Below are positions 18,862 to 27,979 of a stretch of DNA of 64,000 nucleotides, one piece after another; within the stretch, counting starts at the first letter, position 1, and the number at the start of each line of letters is the position of its first letter. A model generated the notes under the pieces. It saw only the letters and a program-made list of their open reading frames with translations, did not search any database and was not told the DNA's origin. This stretch comes from Pseudobacteriovorax sp. (GTDB lineage: Bacteria; Bdellovibrionota_B; Oligoflexia; Oligoflexales; Oligoflexaceae). The stretch lies in contig JABSRP010000003.1 of assembly GCA_013215145.1 (NCBI GenBank), positions 1 to 64,000 of the forward strand, in the 5' to 3' direction. A program made the translations under genes and the position numbers.

Positions 18862-19292
18862 AGTGGGCCTCCAAATTCTTCGCAGCGAAGTTCAACTTTT
18901 TCCCATTCGAAGGATAGAACAACTTCCATTTCCAAAATGTCGACTGAAGGGATGATAAATGTAAGTGCATTGATTGCGAAAGAGAAGCTGCTATGATCGC
19001 TGCTGCAGTATTGTCTTTCACATTGATATCCATAACCGTTGGGATTGCGTTCGACTGTTTCCAAGAGGTAATCATCACTTTGTAGATCGATAGCTTCTGC
19101 GTCAGGAATTTTACATACTTCCATCACAGCCAAACTAGCCTGAGCACCCCAGGAAGGCATTTTTCGGATAAAGACTGCTTTTTGTCCTTGTCCCTCGCAA
19201 ACCTGCAAACCAGAAGACGGTGTTTTGCATGTGACCGCTTGTAACTGTGTGGTGGCTAATAATATGCTACCGCATAGTAGTGTTTTCATCAT
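18858..19292 (-). CDS. Secreted Cys-containing protein, second member of the operon
   Basis: The open frame begins further upstream, but the signal peptide starts at the paired ATGs at 19292/19289 (MMKTLLCGSILLATTQLQA, then VTCKTP), with GGAG 9 bases before the first. The mature part of about 125 residues has seven or eight Cys (CKTPSSGLQVC, MEVCKIPDA, YQCERQYCSS, LRCEEF) and ends with a hydrophobic beta-rich stretch. It is not clearly a paralog of A, C and E, although the acidic ending ELRCEEF is similar in style. It overlaps the 18430 gene. Confidence 0.65.
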   Translation of the reverse strand: MMKTLLCGSILLATTQLQAVTCKTPSSGLQVCEGQGQKAVFIRKMPSWGAQASLAVMEVCKIPDAEAIDLQSDDYLLETVERNPNGYGYQCERQYCSSDHSSFSFAINALTFIIPSVDILEMEVVLSFEWEKVELRCEEFGGPL

Positions 19293-19330
19293 TAAAGATA
19301 GCTCCATCTGTATAGGTAAAAAAACAGAGA

Positions 19331-19768
19331 TTAAAATGCGATGCATTCTTTTTCGATTGGTTTGCAGTAAACGGATTCATCACCAATTGAAGTTTCCCAT
19401 TCGAAGTCGAAAACATTGTAAGCAGCTTCACCTTCAAACTCTACATACTCTAAATCACTGATTTTGACTTTACCGGTAAGTTCAAGATCTGTTGATGCAG
19501 AAAAGGTACCTTTCCAAGATCTTATATTGCTGCAGTTCTTGATAGCAGTGCAAAGAACACCGTTTGACCACTTAACAAATGCCAAGTTTTGGCTGTCAGG
19601 TACTTCTATAGCAGTGCCATCGCAGAAGGTTACTAATTCTGCGACCTCTCCAGTTGTGGCATCGGTGATATTGATTTTTGTTTGGGCACAGTCGGCCATA
19701 GCGTGGCTAGCTACAAGGCCAGAACAAAGGACTGAAGCAAATAAACTTTTTAGAGGGATAGATTTCAT
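19331..19768 (-). CDS. Secreted six-Cys protein, paralog A, first gene of the operon
   Basis: A 145-residue protein with a Sec signal (MKSIPLKSLFASVLCSGLVASHAMA) and mature start DCAQTKINITD. It is the closest relative of the 17015 product: ITDATTGE/IVDQDTGD, AFVKWSNGVLCTAIKNC/TFINWKNGELCTAVKEC, then NIRSW/QIRKW, and the YCKPIEKEC/HCKPLRKFC end. Ribosome site GGAG (ATTGGAGTTCGCAC then ATG). The promoter should lie in the AT-rich 19769-20000 gap. The rest of the five-gene operon follows at 38-base or shorter spacing. Confidence 0.75.
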   Translation of the reverse strand: MKSIPLKSLFASVLCSGLVASHAMADCAQTKINITDATTGEVAELVTFCDGTAIEVPDSQNLAFVKWSNGVLCTAIKNCSNIRSWKGTFSASTDLELTGKVKISDLEYVEFEGEAAYNVFDFEWETSIGDESVYCKPIEKECIAF

Positions 19769-20000
19769 GTGCGAACTCCAATTGTCGGTAGTAACAAAAA
19801 CAAAGCGCTTCTAAATCAAAAATATGTTGCAACGTTGGGAAAGGTATAACAGCAAATTAGGGAATGTTTTGTTAAGATTAAGTGAAAATTTACTTTAGTA
19901 AAATTCGAATAATACTTGAATCATAGTGATTTTGTCGAGCTATGGTCATCATCGGGAAGAGTTTTTCAAGGTTCCTTTAATTAAATACTATGCGAAGAGT

Positions 20001-22301
20001 TTAGTGGATCCGAAATATTTGTCGGGATCGATTGCCTGCCTGATCCATGACAGTTAGATGATAGACGCCTTTGCCTAGGGAGACTGTTAGTTCGTGAAGG
20101 CTGTGAGTAGTACCAACAAAGCTTTCGTTTAAATGCCAGTAGATGTTAGCCTTTGGATCATTGTGGATAGCCTTGAGAACCACTTCATTTAGGTCCTTGC
20201 TAATATCCTTTGTGGGATAAAGGTTTGCGTTGGATTTTGGGTAAATAATCGCAATGATTTGCTCTTCATCCTGTGAAAGGCATTCAGGATGCCATTCAGG
20301 AGGCTTCTTGTATACGGTTGAGCTAGTATTGATATGTTCTAAATACATCGGAGGGATCAAGAACATATCAACTTTTTTTGATTTGTGCAGGCTATGACAG
20401 CTGCCATGAATACGCATACCCGTAGACGGATCAATATAGATCGTTTCATGTTCTGTTGTTATGCGATTAAATGGACTACTCTTGGGAATCTCTACTGAAA
20501 CCATTGAGCAATGGCCGTTTGATAGCCGACCATTTTCTTGACACACTTCAATTTGTTTGAGTGCGTCTTGCGGTTTCCTTTCTGTTGACTGAGCAGGTAG
20601 GCTATCGAATATCTGAAACATAAATGGAGCGGCCGCTCTTGTCCCAGTGAGTCTTCGGTTACCTTGGCCCGTGGCGTTTCCCACCCATGTGGCAACTAAA
20701 TAACGACCATCTGTCCCTAATGACCAAGCATCCTTGAAACCGAAGCTTGTGCCTGTTTTCCATGATATTTGTCTCGAGCTCGAAAAGCTTTCCCAAAATG
20801 TTTCTAGCCCTGGGCGTTTTACTCGTTTTAGGGCTTCTAATGTCAACCACGCGGCTCCTTGACTAAATAGAGGGCTAGTGGCGGCTATTTCCCCGCTATG
20901 CCGATGCTTGTGAAGCGTTAAAGGTGTGGGACCTAGTCCTTGACTCGCGCGAATCAAATAGCTGTAAGCTTCGGATAGTTCCCATAGACTTGCCTCGGCT
21001 CCACCCAAAACTAAGGTTAGTCCATAGCGGTCTGGTCCAGGACTGAGAAACGAAAATCCAAGATCTGTTAAAAGATCATAAAAGGGATGAAGGCCATAGT
21101 CGCGAAGCATGTGAACAGCGGGCACATTAAGAGAGTGGGCTAGGGCTTGAGCTGCCGGTACCAATCCCCGGTATCTACGGTCAAAATTTTTTGGGTGATA
21201 TCCGCTAAAGTGAGCAGGACTATCGGGAAGCAGAAAACCCTCATGGATCTTTCCTTCATCAAGTAGCGCCGCATAGAGAAAGGGTTTCAGTGTACTTCCT
21301 GTGCTTCTTCGCGACCGAATTAGATCAATTTGTAGGCCCTGGCTTCGCGATAAGGATTTACCAGGCCTGTTGCTAAGGTAAGCTAAAACTTCGTTCGAGC
21401 TGACGTCAATCACAAGGGCTGCCATATTATGGATATTGATTTTGGATAGTTCTCCACTATAGCTAGTGGCGATATTTCTAAGGTGATCATGAATGACTTT
21501 ATCTAAGGTAGTCTGTACTCGTGACGATGCAGGTGTCATAGTACTGAGTGTTTCATGCAAAAGTCGGCCTGTGCGAATAGCTTTGTGGGTCTTTAGGGGA
21601 ATAGGTTCTAGTTTGGCTAGGGTTGCGTCGAGATCAGAAAGGTAGTTATGATCTTTTAGGCGATCTATCAATATATCCCGTTTTTCTTTTAGCTTAGCTC
21701 TGGGTTTATTGGGGTTCTGAGGTATGATCGCCATCAATGCTGCTTCTGCCCATGAAAGCTCGTGGCAGATGCGGCCAAAAATCCTTAAGCAGCCAGCAGT
21801 CACACCTACGGTATTACCTCCATAAGGAGCTAAACTAAAATATAGGCGAAGTATCTCTTCCTTGCTGTGGGTTAGCTCAATCCCTGCGGCAAACCAGAGT
21901 TCTAAAAACTTTTGGGAAAGACTCCGATCTGAGTTTTTCAGAGATAGACGAGCCAATTGCATGGTGATCGTGCTAGCGCCAGAAACAATCCGCCCTTGAC
22001 TTATGTTTTGGACCACAGCTCTTAGAATGGCTATGGGATCCCATCCTAAGTGGGATAAAAATCGTTTGTCTTCGAATTGGATGAGGGAGATGCGGATTCG
22101 TTCGCTTATCCCATTGAGAGGTCCGATACGCCACTGCTCATCTGCAGTCAATTGCATATTTAATATATCACCTGATCGGTAAAGGGTAACGGGGCTTTCG
22201 ACGACTATCAAACGATCCCGTAAACTTAGATAGGTGGTCAACGCGAGAAAGCAGTAAATAAGTATCACTGCTCCCATAATTTTTACGATTGGCTTAATCA
22301 C
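20001..22301 (-). CDS. pbpC: Penicillin-binding protein 1C
   Basis: A 766-residue bifunctional peptidoglycan synthase of the inner membrane. One N-terminal membrane segment (about 8-28) is followed by a GT51 transglycosylase domain (about 55-230) with FEDKRFLSHLGWDP and the GASTITMQLAR motif. The transpeptidase domain (about 290-540) has STGSTLKPF (S-x-x-K near 335) and KTGTSFGFKDAW (KTG). A C-terminal PBP1C-type beta domain (about 680-766) ends the protein. The start is GTG at 22301. It lies 16 bases after the alpha-2-macroglobulin gene, the classical yfhM-pbpC pairing that links cell-wall repair to protease trapping. Confidence 0.92.
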   Translation of the reverse strand: MIKPIVKIMGAVILIYCFLALTTYLSLRDRLIVVESPVTLYRSGDILNMQLTADEQWRIGPLNGISERIRISLIQFEDKRFLSHLGWDPIAILRAVVQNISQGRIVSGASTITMQLARLSLKNSDRSLSQKFLELWFAAGIELTHSKEEILRLYFSLAPYGGNTVGVTAGCLRIFGRICHELSWAEAALMAIIPQNPNKPRAKLKEKRDILIDRLKDHNYLSDLDATLAKLEPIPLKTHKAIRTGRLLHETLSTMTPASSRVQTTLDKVIHDHLRNIATSYSGELSKINIHNMAALVIDVSSNEVLAYLSNRPGKSLSRSQGLQIDLIRSRRSTGSTLKPFLYAALLDEGKIHEGFLLPDSPAHFSGYHPKNFDRRYRGLVPAAQALAHSLNVPAVHMLRDYGLHPFYDLLTDLGFSFLSPGPDRYGLTLVLGGAEASLWELSEAYSYLIRASQGLGPTPLTLHKHRHSGEIAATSPLFSQGAAWLTLEALKRVKRPGLETFWESFSSSRQISWKTGTSFGFKDAWSLGTDGRYLVATWVGNATGQGNRRLTGTRAAAPFMFQIFDSLPAQSTERKPQDALKQIEVCQENGRLSNGHCSMVSVEIPKSSPFNRITTEHETIYIDPSTGMRIHGSCHSLHKSKKVDMFLIPPMYLEHINTSSTVYKKPPEWHPECLSQDEEQIIAIIYPKSNANLYPTKDISKDLNEVVLKAIHNDPKANIYWHLNESFVGTTHSLHELTVSLGKGVYHLTVMDQAGNRSRQIFRIH

Positions 22302-22317
22302 AAGTGTCTCGTTCAGT

Positions 22318-25300
22318 TTAATTCAATACCGACACAAACACTCCTTGATCTCTTGCATAGTAGAGCGGGTCATACATCGCTTCCACAGAGATTCCAGGAA
22401 GGTAGTACCTACCTGTGAAGACAACCTGCGTCTTGGTAGTAATGGTGATGCTTCTGCCAGACTTTAGATTAAAAAACGCATGAAAACGATCATCTCGTGA
22501 ATCCGAGTACTCTAGAGATCCTTTTGTTTTGATATCATCCAATATTTCCCATCCCACGGGCGCGATCTGTTTGAGTGCTAAATGCTTGATGGGTTGTCCT
22601 GAAATATTTTTGATGGTGATTTCCGTTAGAATTTCATCGCCTTTGTTTAGAGCCGAAAGATCTATGGGCTTGTTGCTAGCATTGAGGTATCGCTTGCTCA
22701 ATAGGATTCCGTTTGCCTCGGCCGATTCTTCGCCAGGTTTCGGTTGTTTGTTATGAGTTAACGTAACATAGAGTTTAGTATCTGTTTGGTTGGTTAGCTC
22801 TAGATTATCGGTCCAATTGTCCTTCTTTAAGATAAGCTCACGATGAATCGATGATGCCACGGTGATCTTCTGATCTTTCTTTTTGGACTTGACTGTGACG
22901 CTTCCTTGATTCACCGCGAAGGTATTGGCTTTTGATAGATACAGTTTGCCAAGAGAGCTTAGAGCGAAGGCCAGACCTTGTGTGTTTTCTTGTCCATTAG
23001 AAGAGAGTGACTCGGATAAGGTTTCCATAAGTTCGCCTTGATGCCCCTTGAGGTCCAGAGCGGTAATGGCATCAAGAGCAAGTGCAAGGTTTCGGGTCGG
23101 CGATGAGAAGGTATCTCTGGCATCTGACGGCTGGGCCAAATCTTTAGTGTCTACCGGAGCCAGTAAGCGAGCGATCTCCTCTTGACCCGCTAAGTGATAG
23201 GCTGCAGCTAGAAGCCATTTCGATAGTTGACTGATATCGGATTTAGATTTCAGACGATTCATAGCAGCCAAATTCACTTGGCCAGCTGCTGCAAGGACGT
23301 ATAATCTGTAAGCCTGCGTTAAGCGGTGATTCTTTGCCTTAAATTGATCTGCTTTGAGAGATTCTGCTACTATCCAACGATTGAGCATCCCGCGCGGAAG
23401 CATGTAGCCTTGTTTTTTCGCCTCGATAAGAAAGTGCCCAACATAAATCGAAGACCAACTATGATAGTGGTTCGTTCCTGGCCAATAATTAAAGTTTCCT
23501 GTTTGGTTCTGATAACGGCTCAGTCTCGATATAGCTGCATTGATATGGCTTTGGATGGCTTCATTTTGTTCTTTAGATAAAGATTGTAACGCTGGTAGAT
23601 ATAGCTGAGGAAACGCCGACGAGACAGTTTGCTCGACGCAGCCATAAGGATAACGAATCAGATAGTCTAATCGTGACGATAGGTTTAGGGGGGGATAAAT
23701 GGAGAATTCAGCAAAAAGTCGATTGGTACCCTTCGCTCCGTCCAAGTTGATCGGTCCTGTCCATTGGTCGCCTGGTTCTAAAGCAAAATACCGTGAGCTT
23801 GAGCTGGGATGAGTAAGGGGGGCTTTTATGAGGTTGGACGAAACGGTTATGTTGTCCCCAATATGCTTAGATCTAGCTGTAAACATAAAGGTCGTATCGG
23901 AGGTGATTGGAGCTGTATCAAGTGCGAAGTAAATCGTTTTTTCTTCTTGGATTTGAAAATTAAGCTCCTTAGTGACGACGACTGGCGGTTGTCCTTTGGT
24001 TGTGTACTGCATACTGACTTCTACGGGGCCGATGTCGTCTTCGTTTGCGAATACTGCTACAGGTATATTTAGGCGGGCGGAATCATGGATGACTTTGGGT
24101 AAGCTGGGTAGTATGACAATAGGTCTGGTTACGGTAGCTTTAGTCTCTGTATGACCAAAGGATCCTTCATTGGCGGCGACGACCATGAATCGTACCGCTC
24201 CCATATAGTTTGGGATCTCTATCTGATGAGACCCTTCTGCGCCTGCCTCCAGTTCAAAGGGACCAGTAACACTTACGACGGGAGGGAAACGACGATTTTG
24301 TGTCTGGCTTGTATCTGCGCTTGAGGCCTCTCCACCTCCAATGGCGAGCAGGGTCTCTAACGCGCCGCGATAATTTCCGATAATCCCATCATAGGCATCC
24401 CACGTAAGAGTTTTTAAAGCTCTTTTTCTATAAAAGTGATTGTGGGGATTCGGGCTTTTGAATTGAGTCAGTCCTAAAAGGCCTTCTTCTACCATCATAA
24501 TCATATAAGTCATTGGTTGTTGATTGACTTCTTTAATCAGGATAGTGGCTTTACTGTTAGGTGAGATGATTTCGGGGCTTGTTATCTGCGGTCTTAACAC
24601 GCTTTCAGGATTCTGCACTAAAATCGGTATAATACCAAACATCCTTAAAGGACGATCGTTATCTTTGTTTTTATGGGCTTGAATCAAAGTAACGCTAGCA
24701 TATATGTTTGGAGCGTATTCGGGTTTTAATGGGATTTTTAGAGGATTATCCTCCTTGAAATCATGCCAAAGAGTTTGAAATACTCCCAAATCATTCTCTA
24801 AGGAAACGAGAGCCCTACCTTGTATGCCATCCGGTACAGAAATGATGGCTGTCTCAGAGCTGATGAATTTATCTTTGTTGAGACTTACACTTAAGGTAGC
24901 AGCGCTATTACCCCCACTCGATTCTCTTGCACGACCAGCCCATCCCGGCCAGTCAATATATACAGTTTGAGTTGCGCAGTGACCCGATGCATGAACACAG
25001 GCACGTATCAGATAGCGGCCCCAATCTGGGTATTTGACTTCAAACTCCCAAGCGCTTCCCGTCTTCTGACTTAAGATACTTGTACTAGCAATCTGAGATC
25101 TTGCATACCGACTGCGATACCGAGCAAGACTTTCCGCCCCTTTCTCCCACCACCATCGCCATTGGATTTTGAATAATTCGACATCGACGGATTGGTTTGA
25201 GACAGGCTGCCCGTCTTCATCCATGACGACAATACTAAGTTTGTGAGGCTGGTCTGTTAATAGCATGCCCCTAGCCTTGTCACCCGGAGGTGCTTTAATC

Positions 25301-27861
25301 CCAACGTAATACTTAAAGGGTTTAAAGGTAACCGTTTGCGTGGAGGTGCTGAATAATCCTGGTCCTTCTTCGACTTTAGATTTTAGTTGGGCTGTTAGGT
25401 GGCCAGGTGCATTGCTGAAACTGGGAATATTTGGGGCGGCTTGCAAGCGACCATCTTGATCTAATTGACCTTTCAGTATCGTCTTCTTTATTTTCATGTC
25501 TTTGTATAGAGCATCATCAAATGAATAATCCTTGTGTGAGGCAAATCTCGTCGTCTTCCCTGTAAACGTAGCCTCGACAATAGCACTTAGATTAGGTGCC
25601 TTGGCCCCATGAAGCCACTGACTCATCAATAAAAGAGGCTTATCCTTAGCTAGGGTATTGATCTCAGTATCATTCTGCTTTAATTGAATCGATAGCCGGT
25701 TCGGACGTATCGTAGCCACCTTTATTGCCTTGGAAAAACTTGCGTTACCAGCGGTGGCTTTCACCGTCCAAGTGCCGGTAAGATCGCCTTCAGAGGTTGC
25801 CAAGGAAAACCTGTACATACCAAATTTCCCCGCATTGCCTCGATCTGTGTCTACGACTTTGCCACGCGGATCTTTTAGCTCGATAGAGACCGGATAACCC
25901 TCAGGGATGATCTGATTCTCCTGCCGCAAAATAAAGCCAATATGAATCGTATCGCCAGGACGCCTGACTCCTCTTTCTGTAAATAGGAATCCATCCATCC
26001 CATCTGTTGCAGCGCCACCATCAACCTCAAAATGACTGGTTGATAGGGCAAGACCGGGACTTATTTTTAAATAGGCTATATCCTCAGATTTTTTTGCTAC
26101 CAGGTAATGTGGAGGATAGTCGCTTTTAAAGGTCGCGATACCATTCGCGTCGGTTTCCGTTTCCGTCATTTGTTCTGACTGAAAGTTGAAGGCCTTGATT
26201 TTTACCCCGGCGATGGGTTCTGCGGTATCAATCGTATTAGCCACCACCAGATACTGGTTATTATGACTTTGTTTCGCTATTAGAGCCATATTCGACGAAA
26301 GAATATTCTTTGCGTCTTTTGCCAATTTATTGTGAATATAGTATCCATTTTTACAGGGGTCGTGGCGGGATCGCCAGAGTTTGTTGTTTTGTTGCTGATA
26401 AGAGTCCCAGTTGGATTTTGTTGTATCGTTCAGAAAGTTATAGTTTTTATACGGAGCCTCTTCAAGGTCATCAGCGTTATTGGTTGATGGGCAGTCATAG
26501 ATTACATTGCTTTTGTTGATACTCAGTTGGATCCGATACAATGCTCCAGGTTGTTTGGCAAACAGGTCCTTGAGATCAAGCTCGTAGCGATTCCATTGAT
26601 TGCGTTTGTTCTGGGAAACAGGAAAGGTTTTTCGCCAAATGTGACGTCCCGTTCTCATAAGAGATGATGTTCCATCCATGCCGTTGTCTTGAAAAAAACG
26701 ACCCATGTTGGTGCCTTTGATAAGAAATGCCGTAACCTGGACCGATTTGATATTTGCCCCTTCAAAAGGAACTAGGACACTCCCGGTATAATTGGAAGCG
26801 ATTTGTCCCTTTCCAACGAATCTGACAGCTGGTTTTCGCTCTGCAAAAAATAACTGATTTGTCCAGGTCAATTGACTTGGTTTGTCTTTAAGATTTAAGA
26901 TTCCTGGCAGAATCTTCAGCGTTACAGGGCCCTGTATGGGATGCTTTGGGTATATAGTGATGCTGTTGTCTTTGATGCGAGTGGAGATTTCCGATGATCC
27001 AAGCTCGATGAGTCCTTCAAGATTTTGTGATTTTTTGACTTTCTGATTAAAGTATACGGTAACGAACTGTCGATCATTATTGGTAGAAATAGCTGAAATA
27101 ACATTAAACTGAAACGGAGGAGGTATGTCCATGGTTTCAACGATGGCATCGCTATCTGTTATTAGTGTAGCTCTTAATTTTTGTGATTGATCTTTTTTAG
27201 GTATTTTTAGGTGAAAGGGAAAGCTTGTGGAAGCTCTTGAGTCTTCATGATTCAGCCTGTCCCAGATGAGTTCTTGCTGAACGCCATCGACTTTGACCGA
27301 GAATTTTTCCATGACGTCATGGTGATGATAGCCATCGGATGTTCTGATCTTCCCTCTGAATATATAGAAATCATCGTCTAATGTGCGTAGACCGGAGAGC
27401 TCTAAACGAGACTCTTTAGGAATAATTTGGATCAATAATGGATTTGTTGTGCTTTCTTGTTTTAGTAAACTCTTCTTCCAAAAGATCCGGTACAATTGCC
27501 CTGAATTGAGAGGCTTTAAGGGGACTATCTTAATGTGATTCCGAAGGATGGTAGCTTGAAACGAAAACTCTGGTTCGGTAGAAATCAGATCCTCGATTCT
27601 GCCCTGTTTTTCTATTTGTGGCATCATTTCGTTGACGAAGTGTAGCATTGGTTGGTGATGCCTGGACACCATTTGAATATCGTCAGAGTTTTGAGGATAT
27701 CGTTTCGGAGCTTTGGGTAACGAAGACTCCTGTTTTATTTCTGTTTGCTCCTTAGAGCTCTCAGGTTTTTGGTCACAGCTAGAATAGATCAGGTTAAAAC
27801 TAAAGACTAGCACCAACTGAAGCAGCACAGGCAAGCAAGATTTAAGCAACGGAAACCTCAA
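22318..27861 (-). CDS. yfhM: Bacterial alpha-2-macroglobulin lipoprotein (YfhM type)
   Basis: An 1847-residue periplasmic protease trap. The N-terminal signal (MRFPLLKSCLPVLLQLVLVF..) ends in IYSSC, a plausible lipobox. The body has repeated macroglobulin (MG) beta domains, including DTIHIGFILR and GTWTVKATAGN. The thioester motif GCVEQT is present in YPYGCVEQTVSSAFPQLYL (near 1405), followed by the helical thioester domain. The length is slightly longer than E. coli YfhM (about 1650), mostly from the N-terminal region. Bacterial A2Ms with a thioester bind attacking host or competitor proteases. It is operonic with pbpC, 16 bases downstream. Confidence 0.92.
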   Translation of the reverse strand: MRFPLLKSCLPVLLQLVLVFSFNLIYSSCDQKPESSKEQTEIKQESSLPKAPKRYPQNSDDIQMVSRHHQPMLHFVNEMMPQIEKQGRIEDLISTEPEFSFQATILRNHIKIVPLKPLNSGQLYRIFWKKSLLKQESTTNPLLIQIIPKESRLELSGLRTLDDDFYIFRGKIRTSDGYHHHDVMEKFSVKVDGVQQELIWDRLNHEDSRASTSFPFHLKIPKKDQSQKLRATLITDSDAIVETMDIPPPFQFNVISAISTNNDRQFVTVYFNQKVKKSQNLEGLIELGSSEISTRIKDNSITIYPKHPIQGPVTLKILPGILNLKDKPSQLTWTNQLFFAERKPAVRFVGKGQIASNYTGSVLVPFEGANIKSVQVTAFLIKGTNMGRFFQDNGMDGTSSLMRTGRHIWRKTFPVSQNKRNQWNRYELDLKDLFAKQPGALYRIQLSINKSNVIYDCPSTNNADDLEEAPYKNYNFLNDTTKSNWDSYQQQNNKLWRSRHDPCKNGYYIHNKLAKDAKNILSSNMALIAKQSHNNQYLVVANTIDTAEPIAGVKIKAFNFQSEQMTETETDANGIATFKSDYPPHYLVAKKSEDIAYLKISPGLALSTSHFEVDGGAATDGMDGFLFTERGVRRPGDTIHIGFILRQENQIIPEGYPVSIELKDPRGKVVDTDRGNAGKFGMYRFSLATSEGDLTGTWTVKATAGNASFSKAIKVATIRPNRLSIQLKQNDTEINTLAKDKPLLLMSQWLHGAKAPNLSAIVEATFTGKTTRFASHKDYSFDDALYKDMKIKKTILKGQLDQDGRLQAAPNIPSFSNAPGHLTAQLKSKVEEGPGLFSTSTQTVTFKPFKYYVGIKAPPGDKARGMLLTDQPHKLSIVVMDEDGQPVSNQSVDVELFKIQWRWWWEKGAESLARYRSRYARSQIASTSILSQKTGSAWEFEVKYPDWGRYLIRACVHASGHCATQTVYIDWPGWAGRARESSGGNSAATLSVSLNKDKFISSETAIISVPDGIQGRALVSLENDLGVFQTLWHDFKEDNPLKIPLKPEYAPNIYASVTLIQAHKNKDNDRPLRMFGIIPILVQNPESVLRPQITSPEIISPNSKATILIKEVNQQPMTYMIMMVEEGLLGLTQFKSPNPHNHFYRKRALKTLTWDAYDGIIGNYRGALETLLAIGGGEASSADTSQTQNRRFPPVVSVTGPFELEAGAEGSHQIEIPNYMGAVRFMVVAANEGSFGHTETKATVTRPIVILPSLPKVIHDSARLNIPVAVFANEDDIGPVEVSMQYTTKGQPPVVVTKELNFQIQEEKTIYFALDTAPITSDTTFMFTARSKHIGDNITVSSNLIKAPLTHPSSSSRYFALEPGDQWTGPINLDGAKGTNRLFAEFSIYPPLNLSSRLDYLIRYPYGCVEQTVSSAFPQLYLPALQSLSKEQNEAIQSHINAAISRLSRYQNQTGNFNYWPGTNHYHSWSSIYVGHFLIEAKKQGYMLPRGMLNRWIVAESLKADQFKAKNHRLTQAYRLYVLAAAGQVNLAAMNRLKSKSDISQLSKWLLAAAYHLAGQEEIARLLAPVDTKDLAQPSDARDTFSSPTRNLALALDAITALDLKGHQGELMETLSESLSSNGQENTQGLAFALSSLGKLYLSKANTFAVNQGSVTVKSKKKDQKITVASSIHRELILKKDNWTDNLELTNQTDTKLYVTLTHNKQPKPGEESAEANGILLSKRYLNASNKPIDLSALNKGDEILTEITIKNISGQPIKHLALKQIAPVGWEILDDIKTKGSLEYSDSRDDRFHAFFNLKSGRSITITTKTQVVFTGRYYLPGISVEAMYDPLYYARDQGVFVSVLN

Positions 27862-27979
27862 AGCTCAATTAGAATCATTCCATTTGTTTTTATAAAGTTA
27901 TTTGAGGAGTCGCAAGACTTGAATGCAATTCTTGTTCGTATTGTATGGCATATGAGAAGAATGTGTTCGTTTGAACGCT

